Positions 1 to 8,998 of a stretch of 64,000 nt of DNA are shown piece after piece. The DNA lies in the NCBI RefSeq assembly GCF_003058225.1, contig NZ_QBUG01000004.1, forward strand, positions 491,285 through 555,284, written 5' to 3'. Position numbers and translations under genes: made by a program. The stretch comes from Promicromonospora sp. AC04. Lineage in GTDB: Bacteria; Actinomycetota; Actinomycetes; Actinomycetales; Cellulomonadaceae. The notes beneath the pieces were generated by a model, which saw nothing but the letters and a program-made list of their open reading frames with translations, did no database searches and was not told where the DNA came from. Each line of letters starts with the position of its first letter. Positions within the stretch are counted from its first letter, which is position 1.

Positions 1-815
1 TGATCGACACCCTCGCCCCCGTCACCCTCGACGAGCTGAACGACACCGCCGCGCTGCAGACGCGCCGCGACCGCAAGTACGTGCTGACCCCGGACGAGCT
101 CGACGACCTGCTCGCCGCGCTCCCGCCGGCCCGCGTGCTGGAGATCGACGGGTCCCGCTCGTTCGCCTACGACTCCACCTATTTCGACACCCCTGACCTC
201 CACGCCTATCGCCTCTCCGCGACGCGTCGGCGCCGCCGGTTCAAGGTCCGCACGCGGACCTACGTCGACTCCGGGTCCTGCTTCGTAGAGGTGAAGACCC
301 GCGCGGGGCGCGGCACCACGGTCAAGGAGCGGCAGCCGCACGACGACGCCGACCACCTCGGCGTCTCGCGCACCTTCGTCTCGGCCCGCCTGGCCGACGC
401 CGGGGCGCCGCCCGTGCCCGTGCTCACCCCGACCCTGCGGTCGCGGTACCACCGCACGACCCTGCTGCTCGACGACGCCCGCGTCACCCTCGACACCGGC
501 CTCGTCTGGGACCTGCTCACGCCGGACGGCGCCGACCCGGAGGCCGGGCCGACCGTGCGCCGCAGCGCCACGATCGGCGACCGCGTGGTCGTCGAGACCA
601 AGACCGCGGCCGGCTCCGGGCCCTCGTCGGTCGACCGCCTGCTCTGGCGGGCCGGGCATCGGCCCGACCGCATCTCCAAGTACGCCACCGGGCTGGCCGT
701 GCTGCTGCCCGGCCTGCCGGACGCGCCCTGGCGGCGCCTCGTCCGACGCCGGCTCGCAATGAGCCTGCCCAACCCCACGACCACTGATCTGACCAGCGAG
801 AGGACCCCCTCATGA
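1..815 (+). CDS. VTC-domain polyphosphate polymerase, 5' end outside window
   Basis: The reading frame is open from the first bases of the window, so the start lies upstream. The N-terminal R-x-D-R-K-Y stretch (around 61-80) and later basic/acidic patches (F-K-V-R-T-R, E-V-K-T, and K-Y at the C terminus) are the tunnel residues of the VTC/triphosphate-tunnel fold. Yeast Vtc4 of this fold makes polyphosphate from ATP. Bacterial homologues usually sit beside CotH-kinase, DUF4956 or Cthe_2159 genes, and here the next gene is a Cthe_2159-type lipoprotein whose ATG overlaps this stop (ATGA). Family assignment is good; substrate and activity are inferred. Confidence 0.8.
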   Translation, partial: IDTLAPVTLDELNDTAALQTRRDRKYVLTPDELDDLLAALPPARVLEIDGSRSFAYDSTYFDTPDLHAYRLSATRRRRRFKVRTRTYVDSGSCFVEVKTRAGRGTTVKERQPHDDADHLGVSRTFVSARLADAGAPPVPVLTPTLRSRYHRTTLLLDDARVTLDTGLVWDLLTPDGADPEAGPTVRRSATIGDRVVVETKTAAGSGPSSVDRLLWRAGHRPDRISKYATGLAVLLPGLPDAPWRRLVRRRLAMSLPNPTTTDLTSERTPS

Positions 816-2548
816 AGATTCGCCGACCCCGCCCCTTCCTGACCGCCACGATCTCCGGCGCTCTCGTGCTCGGCGCCCTCGCCGGGTGCAGCACTGCCGC
901 CGCGGAGTCCACGAGCGGCACGGACACGACCACCACGACGACCATCTCCGACGTCGCGACCACCGTCGACGACGCCCTGGCCGACAACGAGGACTACACC
1001 GACCTCGCCGCACTGGCCGACGAGACCTGGGACACCTCGAGCGAGACCACCGTCTCGCTCGACGGCGACAGCGCGACCGTCTCGGGGGACGGCGCCACCG
1101 CCGACGGATCCACCGTCACCATCACGGCCCCCGGTACGTACCGGATCAGCGGCACCCTGGACGACGGCCAGGTAGTGGTGAGCTCCGAGGCCGACGGCGT
1201 CGTGCGGCTCGTGCTCGACGACGCCGACATCACCAGCTCGACCGGCTCCGCGATCGCCGTCACCCAGGCCGACGACGTGTCGGTGGTGCTCGCGGACGGC
1301 TCGTCCAACAGCCTGACCGACGCCTCGACGTACGAGGACACCAGCGAGGACGCCCCGAACGCCGCGCTGTTCTCGTCCGACGCCATGGTGATCTCCGGCA
1401 CGGGCTCGCTGAACGTCACCGGCCGCTCCAACGACGGCATCGCCTCCAAGGACGGCCTCGTGATCGCGAGCGGCAACATCACGGTCACGGCCGTGGACGA
1501 CGGCGTGCGCGGCAAGGACTTCCTGGTCGTGACGGGTGGCACCGTCGACGTCGACGCAGAAGGCGACGCCCTGAAGGCGGACAACGAGGACGGCACCAAC
1601 GAGGACGGCGAGACGGTCGGCTACGCGGCGCTCCTCGGCGGCACGGTCACCGTGACCTCGGGCGACGACGGCGTGCACGCCGAGAGCGACCTCGTGATCG
1701 ACGAGGCAACGGTCACCGTCTCCGAGTCCGTCGAGGGCCTGGAGGCCGCGCACATCCTCGTCGCGGGCGGCACGGTCGACGTCACCTCGTCCGACGACGG
1801 CTTCAACGCCGCGGGCGCCACGAGCACGACGACCGACGACACCGCCGCTGCGGACGACACGGCCGCGGACGACACCACGACGGACGACACGGCCGCGGAC
1901 GACACGACGACGGACGCCGGCACGACGTCGGAGTCGGGCACGACCGGCGAGGCTCCCGCCGGAGCCCCTGCCGATGGCGAGATGCCCGCGGGCGGCGAGC
2001 CGCCGGCGTCGGGCACGATGCCGGAGGGTGGGGCGCCGCAGGGCGGCGGGGGCGGCGGGGGCGGTATGCCCGGCGAGGCCGCTGGCGACTACTCGCTCGT
2101 CGTGACAGGCGGCGACGTCACGGTCGACGCCGGAGGCGACGGCCTGGACTCGAACGGGACGCTGACCGTCTCGGGCGGCAACGTGACGGTGTTCGGCCCG
2201 ACGAACGCGGGCAACGGCACCCTCGACAGCGCCGGCACGTTCACGGTGGACGGCGGCACGCTGCTCGCCGTCGGGACCTCGGGCATGCTGCAGACGCCCG
2301 CCGACGGGTCGGAGGGCTGGGTCGCGGCGACCTTCGACACGCTGAGCGCGGGCACTGAGCTGACCGTGGTCGACGCGTCCGGCACCGTTGTAGCCGAGGT
2401 GACGCTGTCGAAGGACACGCAGTCGGTGGTCCTGGCCTCGTCGGACGTGACCAGCGGCGAGGAGTACACGGTGCAGGCGGACGGCTCGGAGGTCGCCACG
2501 GTGACCGCGGGCGAGGCCCCGGAAAGCACGGGTATGGGCCAGCGGTGA
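812..2548 (+). CDS. Cthe_2159-type carbohydrate-binding lipoprotein
   Basis: 578 residues. A lipoprotein signal peptide ends at L-A-G-C (Cys26), so the protein should be anchored outside the membrane. The body consists of short beta-helix turns rich in Asp, Gly, Thr and Val with recurring D-D-G and S-K-D-G motifs, as in the PF14262/Cthe_2159 polygalacturonate-binding beta-helix family. An Asp/Thr-Ala linker (about residues 340-370) and a Gly-rich run (about 410-425) interrupt the helix. It is translationally coupled to the VTC gene. An adhesive or calcium-dependent polysaccharide-binding role is inferred from the family. Confidence 0.75.
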   Translation: MKIRRPRPFLTATISGALVLGALAGCSTAAAESTSGTDTTTTTTISDVATTVDDALADNEDYTDLAALADETWDTSSETTVSLDGDSATVSGDGATADGSTVTITAPGTYRISGTLDDGQVVVSSEADGVVRLVLDDADITSSTGSAIAVTQADDVSVVLADGSSNSLTDASTYEDTSEDAPNAALFSSDAMVISGTGSLNVTGRSNDGIASKDGLVIASGNITVTAVDDGVRGKDFLVVTGGTVDVDAEGDALKADNEDGTNEDGETVGYAALLGGTVTVTSGDDGVHAESDLVIDEATVTVSESVEGLEAAHILVAGGTVDVTSSDDGFNAAGATSTTTDDTAAADDTAADDTTTDDTAADDTTTDAGTTSESGTTGEAPAGAPADGEMPAGGEPPASGTMPEGGAPQGGGGGGGGMPGEAAGDYSLVVTGGDVTVDAGGDGLDSNGTLTVSGGNVTVFGPTNAGNGTLDSAGTFTVDGGTLLAVGTSGMLQTPADGSEGWVAATFDTLSAGTELTVVDASGTVVAEVTLSKDTQSVVLASSDVTSGEEYTVQADGSEVATVTAGEAPESTGMGQR

Positions 2549-2555
2549 CCTGCCG

Positions 2556-2617
2556 GTTGAGTGCTGGGTACTTGTCGGGTCGGATGGTTACGACGCAACA
2601 AGTACCCAGCACTCAAC
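2556..2617. repeat. Inverted repeat family A, copy 1 (probable bidirectional terminator)
   Basis: Two perfect 20-base arms (2556-2575 and 2598-2617; core GTTGAGTGCTGGGTA) enclose 22 bases. It lies between convergent genes ending at 2548 and 2631. The same core recurs at 27961 and 51460. Confidence 0.8.
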
Positions 2618-2630
2618 GACCAGGGTCGGG

Positions 2631-3686
2631 TCAGTAGACGTACGGCCAGCCCGCGGAGTCGTAGCCGAGCAGGTTGATGCCCAGCCGCGACGCACCGCTG
2701 TCGGTGTAGTAGTGATAGAAGAGCGCGTCGGCGTCGCTGTCGGCGAACACCGCCTGATGGCCCGGGCCGTGGATGCTCCCGTGGCCGGCCAGGATCTCGG
2801 TGCCGCCGCCCGACGTCAGAGCCGTCCCGGCACGGTCGACGTAGGGACCGGTGACCGACGTCGACCGGCCCACCATCACGCGGTACGTGCTGCTCGCGCC
2901 CTGGCAGCAGTTGTCGAACGAGACGAACAGGTAGTAGTAGCCGTTGCGGTAGTGGATGGTCGGCGCCTCGATGGCGCCGCCGCCCCGGCCGGCGATGCTG
3001 GCGAACGCGGACCCGGACCGCTTGCCCGTCGAGGAGTCGAGATCGATCATCTTGATGCCCGACCAGAACGAGCCGAAGCTCAGTCGCCAGCGGCCGGACT
3101 GGTCGATGACGAGGTTCGGGTCGATGGCGTTCCAGTTGTCCGACGTGTTCGACGCGATGACGAGGCCCTGGTTGGTCCACGACCCCTGAGCGCCCGTGGT
3201 GCTCGTGGCGAGGAAGATGCCCGAGTGGTTCGAGCCGAACGTCGAGGCCGAGTAGTACATGTAGTAGCGGCCGTTGACGTAGGTGATGTCCGGCGCCCAG
3301 AGGTGGTTGCTGCCGTTCGTGTAGGCGTGCGTCCACGAGGCGCCGTTCGGGAACGCGGCTCCGGCGTCGTTCCACCGGGTCCGGTCCGACGACGTCTTCA
3401 GGGTGATCCCGTCGCCGGTGTGTGCGAGCAGGTAGGTGCCGCTGGGCGACTTGGCGACCTCCGGGTCGTGCACGCCGACGCTGCCGGTGACGACGCCCGG
3501 GTTGGGGTAGGCCGCGACGGCGGCGGGCGCCGCCGTCGTGCCGGCCGTGACGCCCGCTGAACCGTCTGCCGCTGCGGGGCGGCCCGAGGCCGCCGGGGTG
3601 ACCGCGAGCCCTGCGGCGACGAGCAGCGCGACGGCCGCCTGTCGGCGTCGGTTGCTGCGGGTGGATCGTGCTCGGAACTCGTGCAT
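2631..3686 (-). CDS. Secreted GH43 arabinan endo-1,5-alpha-L-arabinosidase
   Basis: 351 residues from the ATG at 3686, which follows a GGAGG Shine-Dalgarno; an upstream in-frame ATG at 3728 has none and lies inside the operator. A basic N terminus and hydrophobic stretch form a signal peptide. GH43 five-bladed propeller motifs are visible: V-H-D-P near the start (catalytic base Asp), W-A-P-D-I, E-A-P-T-I-H (general acid Glu) and the late G-H-G-S-I-H-G-P-G-H motif. The family hydrolyses alpha-1,5-arabinan. A lac-like operator lies just upstream, suggesting control by a LacI-family repressor. Confidence 0.85.
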   Translation of the reverse strand: MHEFRARSTRSNRRRQAAVALLVAAGLAVTPAASGRPAAADGSAGVTAGTTAAPAAVAAYPNPGVVTGSVGVHDPEVAKSPSGTYLLAHTGDGITLKTSSDRTRWNDAGAAFPNGASWTHAYTNGSNHLWAPDITYVNGRYYMYYSASTFGSNHSGIFLATSTTGAQGSWTNQGLVIASNTSDNWNAIDPNLVIDQSGRWRLSFGSFWSGIKMIDLDSSTGKRSGSAFASIAGRGGGAIEAPTIHYRNGYYYLFVSFDNCCQGASSTYRVMVGRSTSVTGPYVDRAGTALTSGGGTEILAGHGSIHGPGHQAVFADSDADALFYHYYTDSGASRLGINLLGYDSAGWPYVY

Positions 3687-3726
3687 CGTTGCCTCCGTCC
3701 GGTACGCGCCGGCAGCGAACAGGCCC

Positions 3727-3744
3727 AATGTGAGCGCTCACATT
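3727..3744. promoter_or_regulatory. Perfect 18-bp palindromic operator, LacI type
   Basis: AATGTGAGCGCTCACATT is a perfect palindrome with the central CG typical of LacI-family operators. It closely resembles the idealised symmetric lac operator, shortened by one base per half. It lies 41 bases upstream of the arabinanase start. Confidence 0.75.
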
Positions 3745-3770
3745 CCGGGCCGGACCATCGTCGCTCCGGC

Positions 3771-3788
3771 TTCTACAAGGTTGTAGAA
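3771..3788. promoter_or_regulatory. Second inverted repeat in arabinanase promoter region
   Basis: Arms TTCTACAA and TTGTAGAA are separated by GG, 27 bases upstream of the lac-like palindrome. It may be a second operator or overlap the promoter. No factor can be named. Confidence 0.4.
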
Positions 3789-3941
3789 CAGTGTGAGGTG
3801 GGTGAATTGGCACGTCAAGGGGCAAGCTGGATCGGGTGTCGCTGCGGCCCGCGACCGGCCTCGGACCGCGGCTCGAACCCGGGCTGTTCGACGGCGCCAG
3901 ATGCGAGGTAGTGTTCCGGACACCGCTGAGGGAGGACATCG

Positions 3942-4910
3942 ATGCCCGCGCCCACACTCTTCGACTACTCGGACCACAGTCCGTACTCGAACCCCGGAAC
4001 CCACGCAGGATTCTTCACCGAGCTGAGCACCGACCCGGAGGACCTGCACCGGTTCGTCTGCTCCGCCGTCGTGCACTACCGGGCCGACGGCCCGCAGCCG
4101 ACCGAAGCGCAGAAGGCCGACCCGGACCGGCGATGGCTGACCTCGATCCTGGACGCCGCCGAGATGCGTGCGCCGCTCGACGGGCCGCGCACGCGCGCGC
4201 AACAGGTGGCCGGCTGCTGCCGCGACCACACCCTCCTGGCGCTCGGCGTGCTGCGCACGCACGGCATCCCCGCGCGCTCCAGGATCGGGTTCGCCACGTA
4301 CTTCACGCCGGGCTGGCACGGCGACCACGTGGTGGGCGAGCGCTGGGACGGCAGCCGCTGGGTGCGGTTCGACCCGGAGCTGGACGGACAGGACTTCGAC
4401 TTCGACGTGCACGACATGCCGACCGGGCCCGAGTCGCCGTTCCGTACGGCGGCCGAGGCGTGGCTCGCGATCCGCACCGGGACGGCCGACCCGGCGACGT
4501 TCGGCGTGGGGCCGGACCTCCCGGACCTGAGCGGCAAGGACTTCGTCCGCTACTACGTGCTGTACGAGGTGGCGCACCGGCATCGCGACGAGCTGCTGCT
4601 CTGGGACCTGTGGGGGCCGGAGCTGGGCACGCGGTACGTCCGCGAGGCCGGCGGCGGGGTGGCGGCGACCTGGGTCCAGGAGGCGGGGCTGCCGGGCGCC
4701 GACATGTCCGACGCCGAGTTCGACGCCGTCGCCGACGAGCTCGCCTACCTGCTCGTCGCCGCCGACGCCGGGGACCACGAGGCGGCCGACCAGCTCGCCG
4801 AGCTCTACCGCGGGGACGTGCGGCTGCACCCGGGCGAACGCGTGCTGACGCTCTCCCCCACGGGCCACGGCGCCATCACGGACCTGACGGCCCACAACAA
4901 AGGGCGTTAG
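3942..4910 (+). CDS. Transglutaminase-like domain protein
   Basis: 322 residues; GGGAGGA precedes the ATG. The papain-like triad of the transglutaminase-like superfamily is visible: Cys93 in G-C-C-R-D, His129 in G-D-H-V and Asp144 in F-D-P-E. There is no signal peptide or membrane segment, so the protein is probably cytoplasmic. Bacterial members act as peptidases or amidases rather than true cross-linking enzymes; the substrate is unknown. Its stop overlaps the stop of the convergent sirtuin gene. Confidence 0.75.
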   Translation: MPAPTLFDYSDHSPYSNPGTHAGFFTELSTDPEDLHRFVCSAVVHYRADGPQPTEAQKADPDRRWLTSILDAAEMRAPLDGPRTRAQQVAGCCRDHTLLALGVLRTHGIPARSRIGFATYFTPGWHGDHVVGERWDGSRWVRFDPELDGQDFDFDVHDMPTGPESPFRTAAEAWLAIRTGTADPATFGVGPDLPDLSGKDFVRYYVLYEVAHRHRDELLLWDLWGPELGTRYVREAGGGVAATWVQEAGLPGADMSDAEFDAVADELAYLLVAADAGDHEAADQLAELYRGDVRLHPGERVLTLSPTGHGAITDLTAHNKGR

Positions 4911-5779
4911 AGGCGGTTGGACAGGGCTTGCAGGACGTCGCTCGTGCCCGAGTCGATCTTTACCGTCGCGTACTTGTCGCCGCGGGTGATGCCGCGGTTC
5001 ACGATGACGACGGGCTTGCCCTCCTCCGCCGCGTGCCGCACGAACCGCAGCCCGCTCATCACCGTCAGCGACGAGCCGGCGACGAGCAGCGCGTCGGCCG
5101 AGTCCACCAGCGCGAACGCCCGCTGCACCCGCTCGCGGGGCACGTTCTCGCCGAAGTAGACGATCTCCGGCTTGAGCACGCCCCCGCAGAACTCGCAGGG
5201 CGCCGGCCGGAAGTGCGCGGTGGACTCGATGACGGCGTCGGCGTCGGGCGCGATCTCGATGTCCGCGACGTCGCCGACGGACTCCAGGAAACCCGGGTTG
5301 AGGGCGGTGAGCCGCTCGGCGAGGTGCGCTCGGGAGATGACCCGGCCGCAGGACAGGCAGATCACGCGGTCGTAGCGTCCGTGCAGGTCGATGACGTTGC
5401 GGGAGCCCGCGTCCTCGTGCAGCAGGTCCACGTTCTGGGTGATGATCCCGGCGAGGATGTCGCGCTCCTCGAGCCGGACGAGCGCCCGGTGCCCGGCGTT
5501 CGGCGCGGTGCGGTCCACGTGCTGCCAGCCCACGTGGTTGCGTGCCCAGTAGTGCCGGCGGAACTCCTCGTCGCCCACGAACTGCTGGTACGTCATCGGG
5601 CTGCGCGGCGGGGAGTCGGGGCCGCGGTAGTCGGGAATGCCGGAGTCGGTCGAGATCCCGGCGCCCGTGAGTGCGGTGATCCGCAGGCCGGTGAGCACGG
5701 CGACGGCGTCGTCCACGGTGGTGCGGTCTACCTCGACGGGCTCGGGCTGCCAGGTGGTCGGGCGGGCTTCAGGAAACAC
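4907..5779 (-). CDS. Sir2-family NAD-dependent protein deacylase
   Basis: 290 residues. Motifs in order: G-A-G-I-S (NAD binding), I-T-Q-N-V-D, catalytic His in D-L-H-G, a four-cysteine zinc site (C-L-S-C and C-E-F-C), and a late V-A-G-S-S-L motif. The family removes acyl groups from lysines using NAD. The start is the GTG at 5779 because a TACCCT -10 box lies six bases upstream, indicating a leaderless message; longer in-frame starts would lie upstream of transcription. Divergent from the methyltransferase gene at 5892. Confidence 0.88.
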   Translation of the reverse strand: MFPEARPTTWQPEPVEVDRTTVDDAVAVLTGLRITALTGAGISTDSGIPDYRGPDSPPRSPMTYQQFVGDEEFRRHYWARNHVGWQHVDRTAPNAGHRALVRLEERDILAGIITQNVDLLHEDAGSRNVIDLHGRYDRVICLSCGRVISRAHLAERLTALNPGFLESVGDVADIEIAPDADAVIESTAHFRPAPCEFCGGVLKPEIVYFGENVPRERVQRAFALVDSADALLVAGSSLTVMSGLRFVRHAAEEGKPVVIVNRGITRGDKYATVKIDSGTSDVLQALSNRL

Positions 5780-5785
5780 CCTACG

Positions 5786-5791
5786 AGGGTA
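5786..5791 (-). promoter_or_regulatory. -10 box of leaderless sirtuin gene
   Basis: TACCCT on the minus strand with a six-base gap to the GTG start at 5779. Confidence 0.55.
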
Positions 5792-5891
5792 TGCCGAGAG
5801 CGGCCCGCCGTCCCCGTCGTGTGTTCCATTTCGCACCACGTCGCATCCCGCTAACCTGGGATTTCTTTGCATCGGAGCACGAGGGGACCGC

Positions 5892-7028
5892 GTGGGCGAC
5901 TCAGCGATATCCAGGATCGACAACACCCTGGCCGGCGACGAGTTCGCGTGGTCCGTGACGCTGGTCGGTGAGGATCAGTCCGACAAGCTCGCCACCCTGG
6001 CCCAGTACCTCGACGACGGCCACTCGACCTCCGGGGACGGCAAGCGCGTCCCCTCGGGGTACGCCTATTGGGGTATCGGTCCCACCATCGCCTGGTTCAA
6101 CGCCTCGAACGACCCGACCTACATGGTGATCAAGGTCGGCACCGAGATGTTCCGCAGGCAGTGGCGCAGCATCTCCCCGCTCGTCACGGACGAGGCCGTG
6201 CACCTGGTCAGCCTCGGCGTCGGGACCGGCGCCAAGGACGGGATGTTCCTGGAGACGATGCACCAGGCCAACCCGTCGATGCTCTACGTCCCCATCGACA
6301 TGAGTGCCGAGATGCTCCGGACCGGTTCCCGCACCGCGGTCCGGGAGGCGCACTTTCCCCTGGACCGCGTGCTGGGCCTGCAGATCGACCTCTCCCTGGA
6401 CGGCAACCTCGAGGAGCTGAAGCAGTTCCTCGACCGCCTGGTCGGCGACGAGTCGATCCTCTACTCGCTCGTCGGCAACACCGTCGCCAACTTCGACGAC
6501 GACGCGGAGTTCCTGGGCGGCATCGCGCGGGTGCTCCGCCCTCAGGACCGGATACTCGTCGAGTTCGCCACCACGGAGAACCTGACCCAGGACGCCGTGC
6601 GCGCCGCCGAGGCCGAGTACCGCCAGACCCGTGGGTTCGTGGAGTTCGTCGCGAGCGCCGTCCGCTACAACACCGACCTCAAGATCGACCTCGACCAGGT
6701 CAGGTTCGCCGGATCGGTCGAGGACGAGAGCATCCTGCTGAAGGTGTTCTGGCAGAACGTCGGCGGCGAGGACATCCGGATGCTCATCCCAGGCAGCCGC
6801 CCGGTCCATCTCAAGCCGCTGGACACCATCCGGCTGTACACGACCCGCAAGTACACGACCGAACGAATCGACCAGCTGGTCGACGGCGCGGGCCTGCGCA
6901 CCGCCCATATGCAGCGGGAACGCTTCCGGCACACCCAGCGGCAGAACCCGTTCGGCCTCGAGCTGCGCCTCATGGCGCGCGACGAGAACGCGCCCACCGA
7001 GCTGCCGACGTTCGACGTATGGAAGTGA
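5892..7028 (+). CDS. EgtD-like SAM-dependent methyltransferase
   Basis: 378 residues from the GTG at 5892, preceded by GAGGGGA. The SAM-binding motif [11 protein letters not shown] lies near residues 105-115, followed by an acidic strand end (P-I-D-M-S). This matches Methyltransf_33, the family of L-histidine N-alpha-methyltransferase EgtD. No egtA, egtB, egtC or egtE is nearby, so an ergothioneine role is not supported by context. The gene overlaps the next by ten bases, implying translational coupling to a membrane protein. Substrate unknown. Confidence 0.7.
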   Translation: MGDSAISRIDNTLAGDEFAWSVTLVGEDQSDKLATLAQYLDDGHSTSGDGKRVPSGYAYWGIGPTIAWFNASNDPTYMVIKVGTEMFRRQWRSISPLVTDEAVHLVSLGVGTGAKDGMFLETMHQANPSMLYVPIDMSAEMLRTGSRTAVREAHFPLDRVLGLQIDLSLDGNLEELKQFLDRLVGDESILYSLVGNTVANFDDDAEFLGGIARVLRPQDRILVEFATTENLTQDAVRAAEAEYRQTRGFVEFVASAVRYNTDLKIDLDQVRFAGSVEDESILLKVFWQNVGGEDIRMLIPGSRPVHLKPLDTIRLYTTRKYTTERIDQLVDGAGLRTAHMQRERFRHTQRQNPFGLELRLMARDENAPTELPTFDVWK

Positions 7029-7663
7029 AACGAGCGCGTCTGCGGCTCCTGCGGCAACGGGTCACCGCGGCGTGGTCGAACCGCCGCTGGGCCCGACGGC
7101 GGCGCGTCACCGTCGCCGTCGTCACCTACGCCCTGCTGGCCATCGCGTTCGTGCTCGGCATCCTGTGGATCCTCGGCATCGGTCCCGAGTGGGAGCCCTG
7201 GGTGAACTCCCTGACGCTGCTCGCGGGCGTGACCGGGCTCATCGTGGAGCGCCAGAACGCCGAGACGGAGCGCCGCTCGGAGCTGGTCGCCTCGGTGGTC
7301 TTCGAACTCCAGCAGAACCGTGCGATCGTCGAGCGCCGCCTCGCCGGGCTCCGGACCGGCGGCGAGCGTGCCCTCTCGGTCAGCCCCCGGCTCGCGTTGT
7401 CGGCGGTCGACGCCGCGCTCGCGTCGGGCGTCCTCAGCCGGGCGCCCGACAGCGCCCTGGTCGAGAAGCTGCACCGCTGGCGGGAGCGGGTCCAGGGCTA
7501 CAACTGGCGCCGGGACCTCACGGAGTTCGAGCTCATGCTCGTCAAGTACCAGTCCGCCGCGGGCACGGGGTCGAACATGTCCAGCCTGGCCAACGAGCGG
7601 CTGTACCTGCTGCGCCTGCGCACGCTGCTCGACCAGCTGCACTCCGCGCTGCCCCAGGTCTGA
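7019..7663 (+). CDS. Membrane-anchored protein of unknown function
   Basis: 214 residues. A very basic N terminus (about 30 residues) is followed by a strong membrane helix (about 31-53) and a weaker one (about 60-78), then a charged C-terminal domain probably containing helical bundles. No family is recognised. Its ATG lies inside the methyltransferase gene (ten-base overlap), so the two products are probably made together. It may anchor or partner the methyltransferase at the membrane; that is inference. Confidence 0.65.
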   Translation: MEVKRARLRLLRQRVTAAWSNRRWARRRRVTVAVVTYALLAIAFVLGILWILGIGPEWEPWVNSLTLLAGVTGLIVERQNAETERRSELVASVVFELQQNRAIVERRLAGLRTGGERALSVSPRLALSAVDAALASGVLSRAPDSALVEKLHRWRERVQGYNWRRDLTEFELMLVKYQSAAGTGSNMSSLANERLYLLRLRTLLDQLHSALPQV

Positions 7664-7679
7664 CCGGGCCCGCCTGGGC

Positions 7680-7710
7680 CGTGCGGTTCGGCCCGCGAGC
7701 CGGCCGCACG
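7680..7710. terminator. Bidirectional hairpin between convergent genes
   Basis: CGTGCGG (7680) pairs with CCGCACG (7710) around an inner CGGC/GCCG stem. It lies between stops at 7663 and 7714. No T tract is present. Confidence 0.6.
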
Positions 7711-7713
7711 TAC

Positions 7714-8217
7714 TCAGCCCCGCCGGGCCTCGAAGAACTCCCGGAGCAGGGCCCCGCACTCGTCCTCGCGGACGCCGCCGAGCACCTCGACCTCGTGCAG
7801 CGCGCGCTGGTCGCGCACCAGGTCCCACACGGACCCGGTGGCCCCGGCCTTCGGGTCCCACGCCCCGAGCACCAGGCGTTGCACCCGTGCCTGTACGAGC
7901 GCGCCCGCACACATCGGGCACGGTTCCAGGGTCACCACGAGCGTGCAGCCGGACAGCCGCCACTCGCCGCGCGCGGCGGCCGCGGCCCGCATCGCGAGCA
8001 CCTCGGCGTGGGCGGTCGGGTCACCGGTCGCCTCCCGCTCGTTGTGCCCGACGCCGATCACCTGCCCCGCCTCGTCGAGCACCAACGCTCCGACCGGCAC
8101 GTCGCCGGTGTCGAGGGCACGGCGGGCCTCGTCGAGCGCGGCCCCCATCCAACGCTCCCAGTGCGCGCGGCGCTCGGCGACGCTCAGCCTTCCTGTGTCA
8201 GACACACACGTCACCAT
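7714..8217 (-). CDS. tadA: tRNA adenosine deaminase TadA
   Basis: About 167 residues. The cytidine/deoxycytidylate deaminase zinc motif is complete: H-A-E-V (zinc His and proton-shuttle Glu) and P-C-P-M-C (zinc cysteines). N-terminal M-x-x-A-L-x-E-A-R and H-N-E-R-E are typical of TadA, which converts A34 to inosine in tRNA-Arg(ACG). The ATG at 8217 is given, but an in-frame GTG at 8205 sits seven bases after a TATGGT box and may be the true leaderless start. A free-standing nucleoside deaminase is a less likely alternative. Confidence 0.85.
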   Translation of the reverse strand: MVTCVSDTGRLSVAERRAHWERWMGAALDEARRALDTGDVPVGALVLDEAGQVIGVGHNEREATGDPTAHAEVLAMRAAAAARGEWRLSGCTLVVTLEPCPMCAGALVQARVQRLVLGAWDPKAGATGSVWDLVRDQRALHEVEVLGGVREDECGALLREFFEARRG

Positions 8218-8315
8218 AGTGACCCGCGGGTCCGACAACCTGGTGGGGGCTGCCGCGCGGTGTGGGCCTGGCAACGTTCCGGGCCTTTGCGCGGTCGCGG
8301 CGCACGACTGGCCGG

Positions 8316-8321
8316 TAGCGT
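8316..8321 (+). promoter_or_regulatory. -10 box of leaderless upp
   Basis: TAGCGT with a seven-base gap to the ATG of upp at 8329. Confidence 0.5.
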
Positions 8322-8328
8322 TGGCACC

Positions 8329-8964
8329 ATGCGCCTTCACGTCGTCGATCACCCCCTGGTCGCCCACAAGCTGACCGTCCTGCGGGACGAGACCACGGCC
8401 TCCCCCACCTTCCGGCTGCTCGTCGATGAGCTGGTGACGCTCCTGGCATACGAAGCCACGCGCGAGATCGCCACCGAGCCGCACGAGGTGACGACGCCGA
8501 TCACCACGATGACGGGCACCCGCCTCGCATCCCCGCCGCCGCTCGTGGTGCCGATCCTGCGCGCCGGCCTGGGCATGCTGGACGGCATGAGCCGCCTGCT
8601 CCCGACCGCCGAGGTCGGCTTCCTGGGCCTCGTGCGCGACGAGGAGACGTTCAAGGCCGTCACCTACGCCAACCGTCTGCCCGACGACCTCACAGGCCGG
8701 CACGTGTTCCTGATCGACCCGATGCTGGCCACCGGCGGCACGCTGGTCGCCGCGATCGACTACGTGCTGGAGCGGGGCGCCCGCGAGGTGACGGCGGTCT
8801 GCCTCCTGGCCGCCCCCGAAGGCATCCAGGCCCTCGAGGAGCACGTGGGCGACCGCGCGAACCTGACCGTCGTGGTCGCGGCCGTGGACGAGCGCCTCAA
8901 CGAGAAGGCGTACATCGTGCCCGGCCTGGGCGACGCCGGCGACCGCCTGTACGGCATCGTCTGA
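8329..8964 (+). CDS. upp: Uracil phosphoribosyltransferase
   Basis: 211 residues, the usual length. Family motifs: [10 protein letters not shown] at the N terminus, [10 protein letters not shown], the PRPP loop [10 protein letters not shown] and the C-terminal P-G-L-G-D-A-G-D-R. The enzyme salvages uracil to UMP with PRPP in the cytoplasm. It is divergent from tadA and convergent with the ECF sigma gene; no ribosome binding site is visible, consistent with a leaderless start. Confidence 0.95.
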   Translation: MRLHVVDHPLVAHKLTVLRDETTASPTFRLLVDELVTLLAYEATREIATEPHEVTTPITTMTGTRLASPPPLVVPILRAGLGMLDGMSRLLPTAEVGFLGLVRDEETFKAVTYANRLPDDLTGRHVFLIDPMLATGGTLVAAIDYVLERGAREVTAVCLLAAPEGIQALEEHVGDRANLTVVVAAVDERLNEKAYIVPGLGDAGDRLYGIV

Positions 8965-8998
8965 CCGGCGCCTGACCTAGGACGTCAGGCCTGGTCAG
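8961..8998. terminator. Bidirectional hairpin at upp and sigma gene ends
   Basis: GCCTGAC (8970-8976) pairs with GTCAGGC (8984-8990), extended by outer CTGACC/GGTCAG arms. The hairpin covers the stop codons of both convergent genes. Confidence 0.65.

Noticed and set aside
260..1753. Minus-strand frame opposite the first two genes
   Set aside because: Crosses two well-supported genes and shows only Arg/Val/Gly-rich composition.
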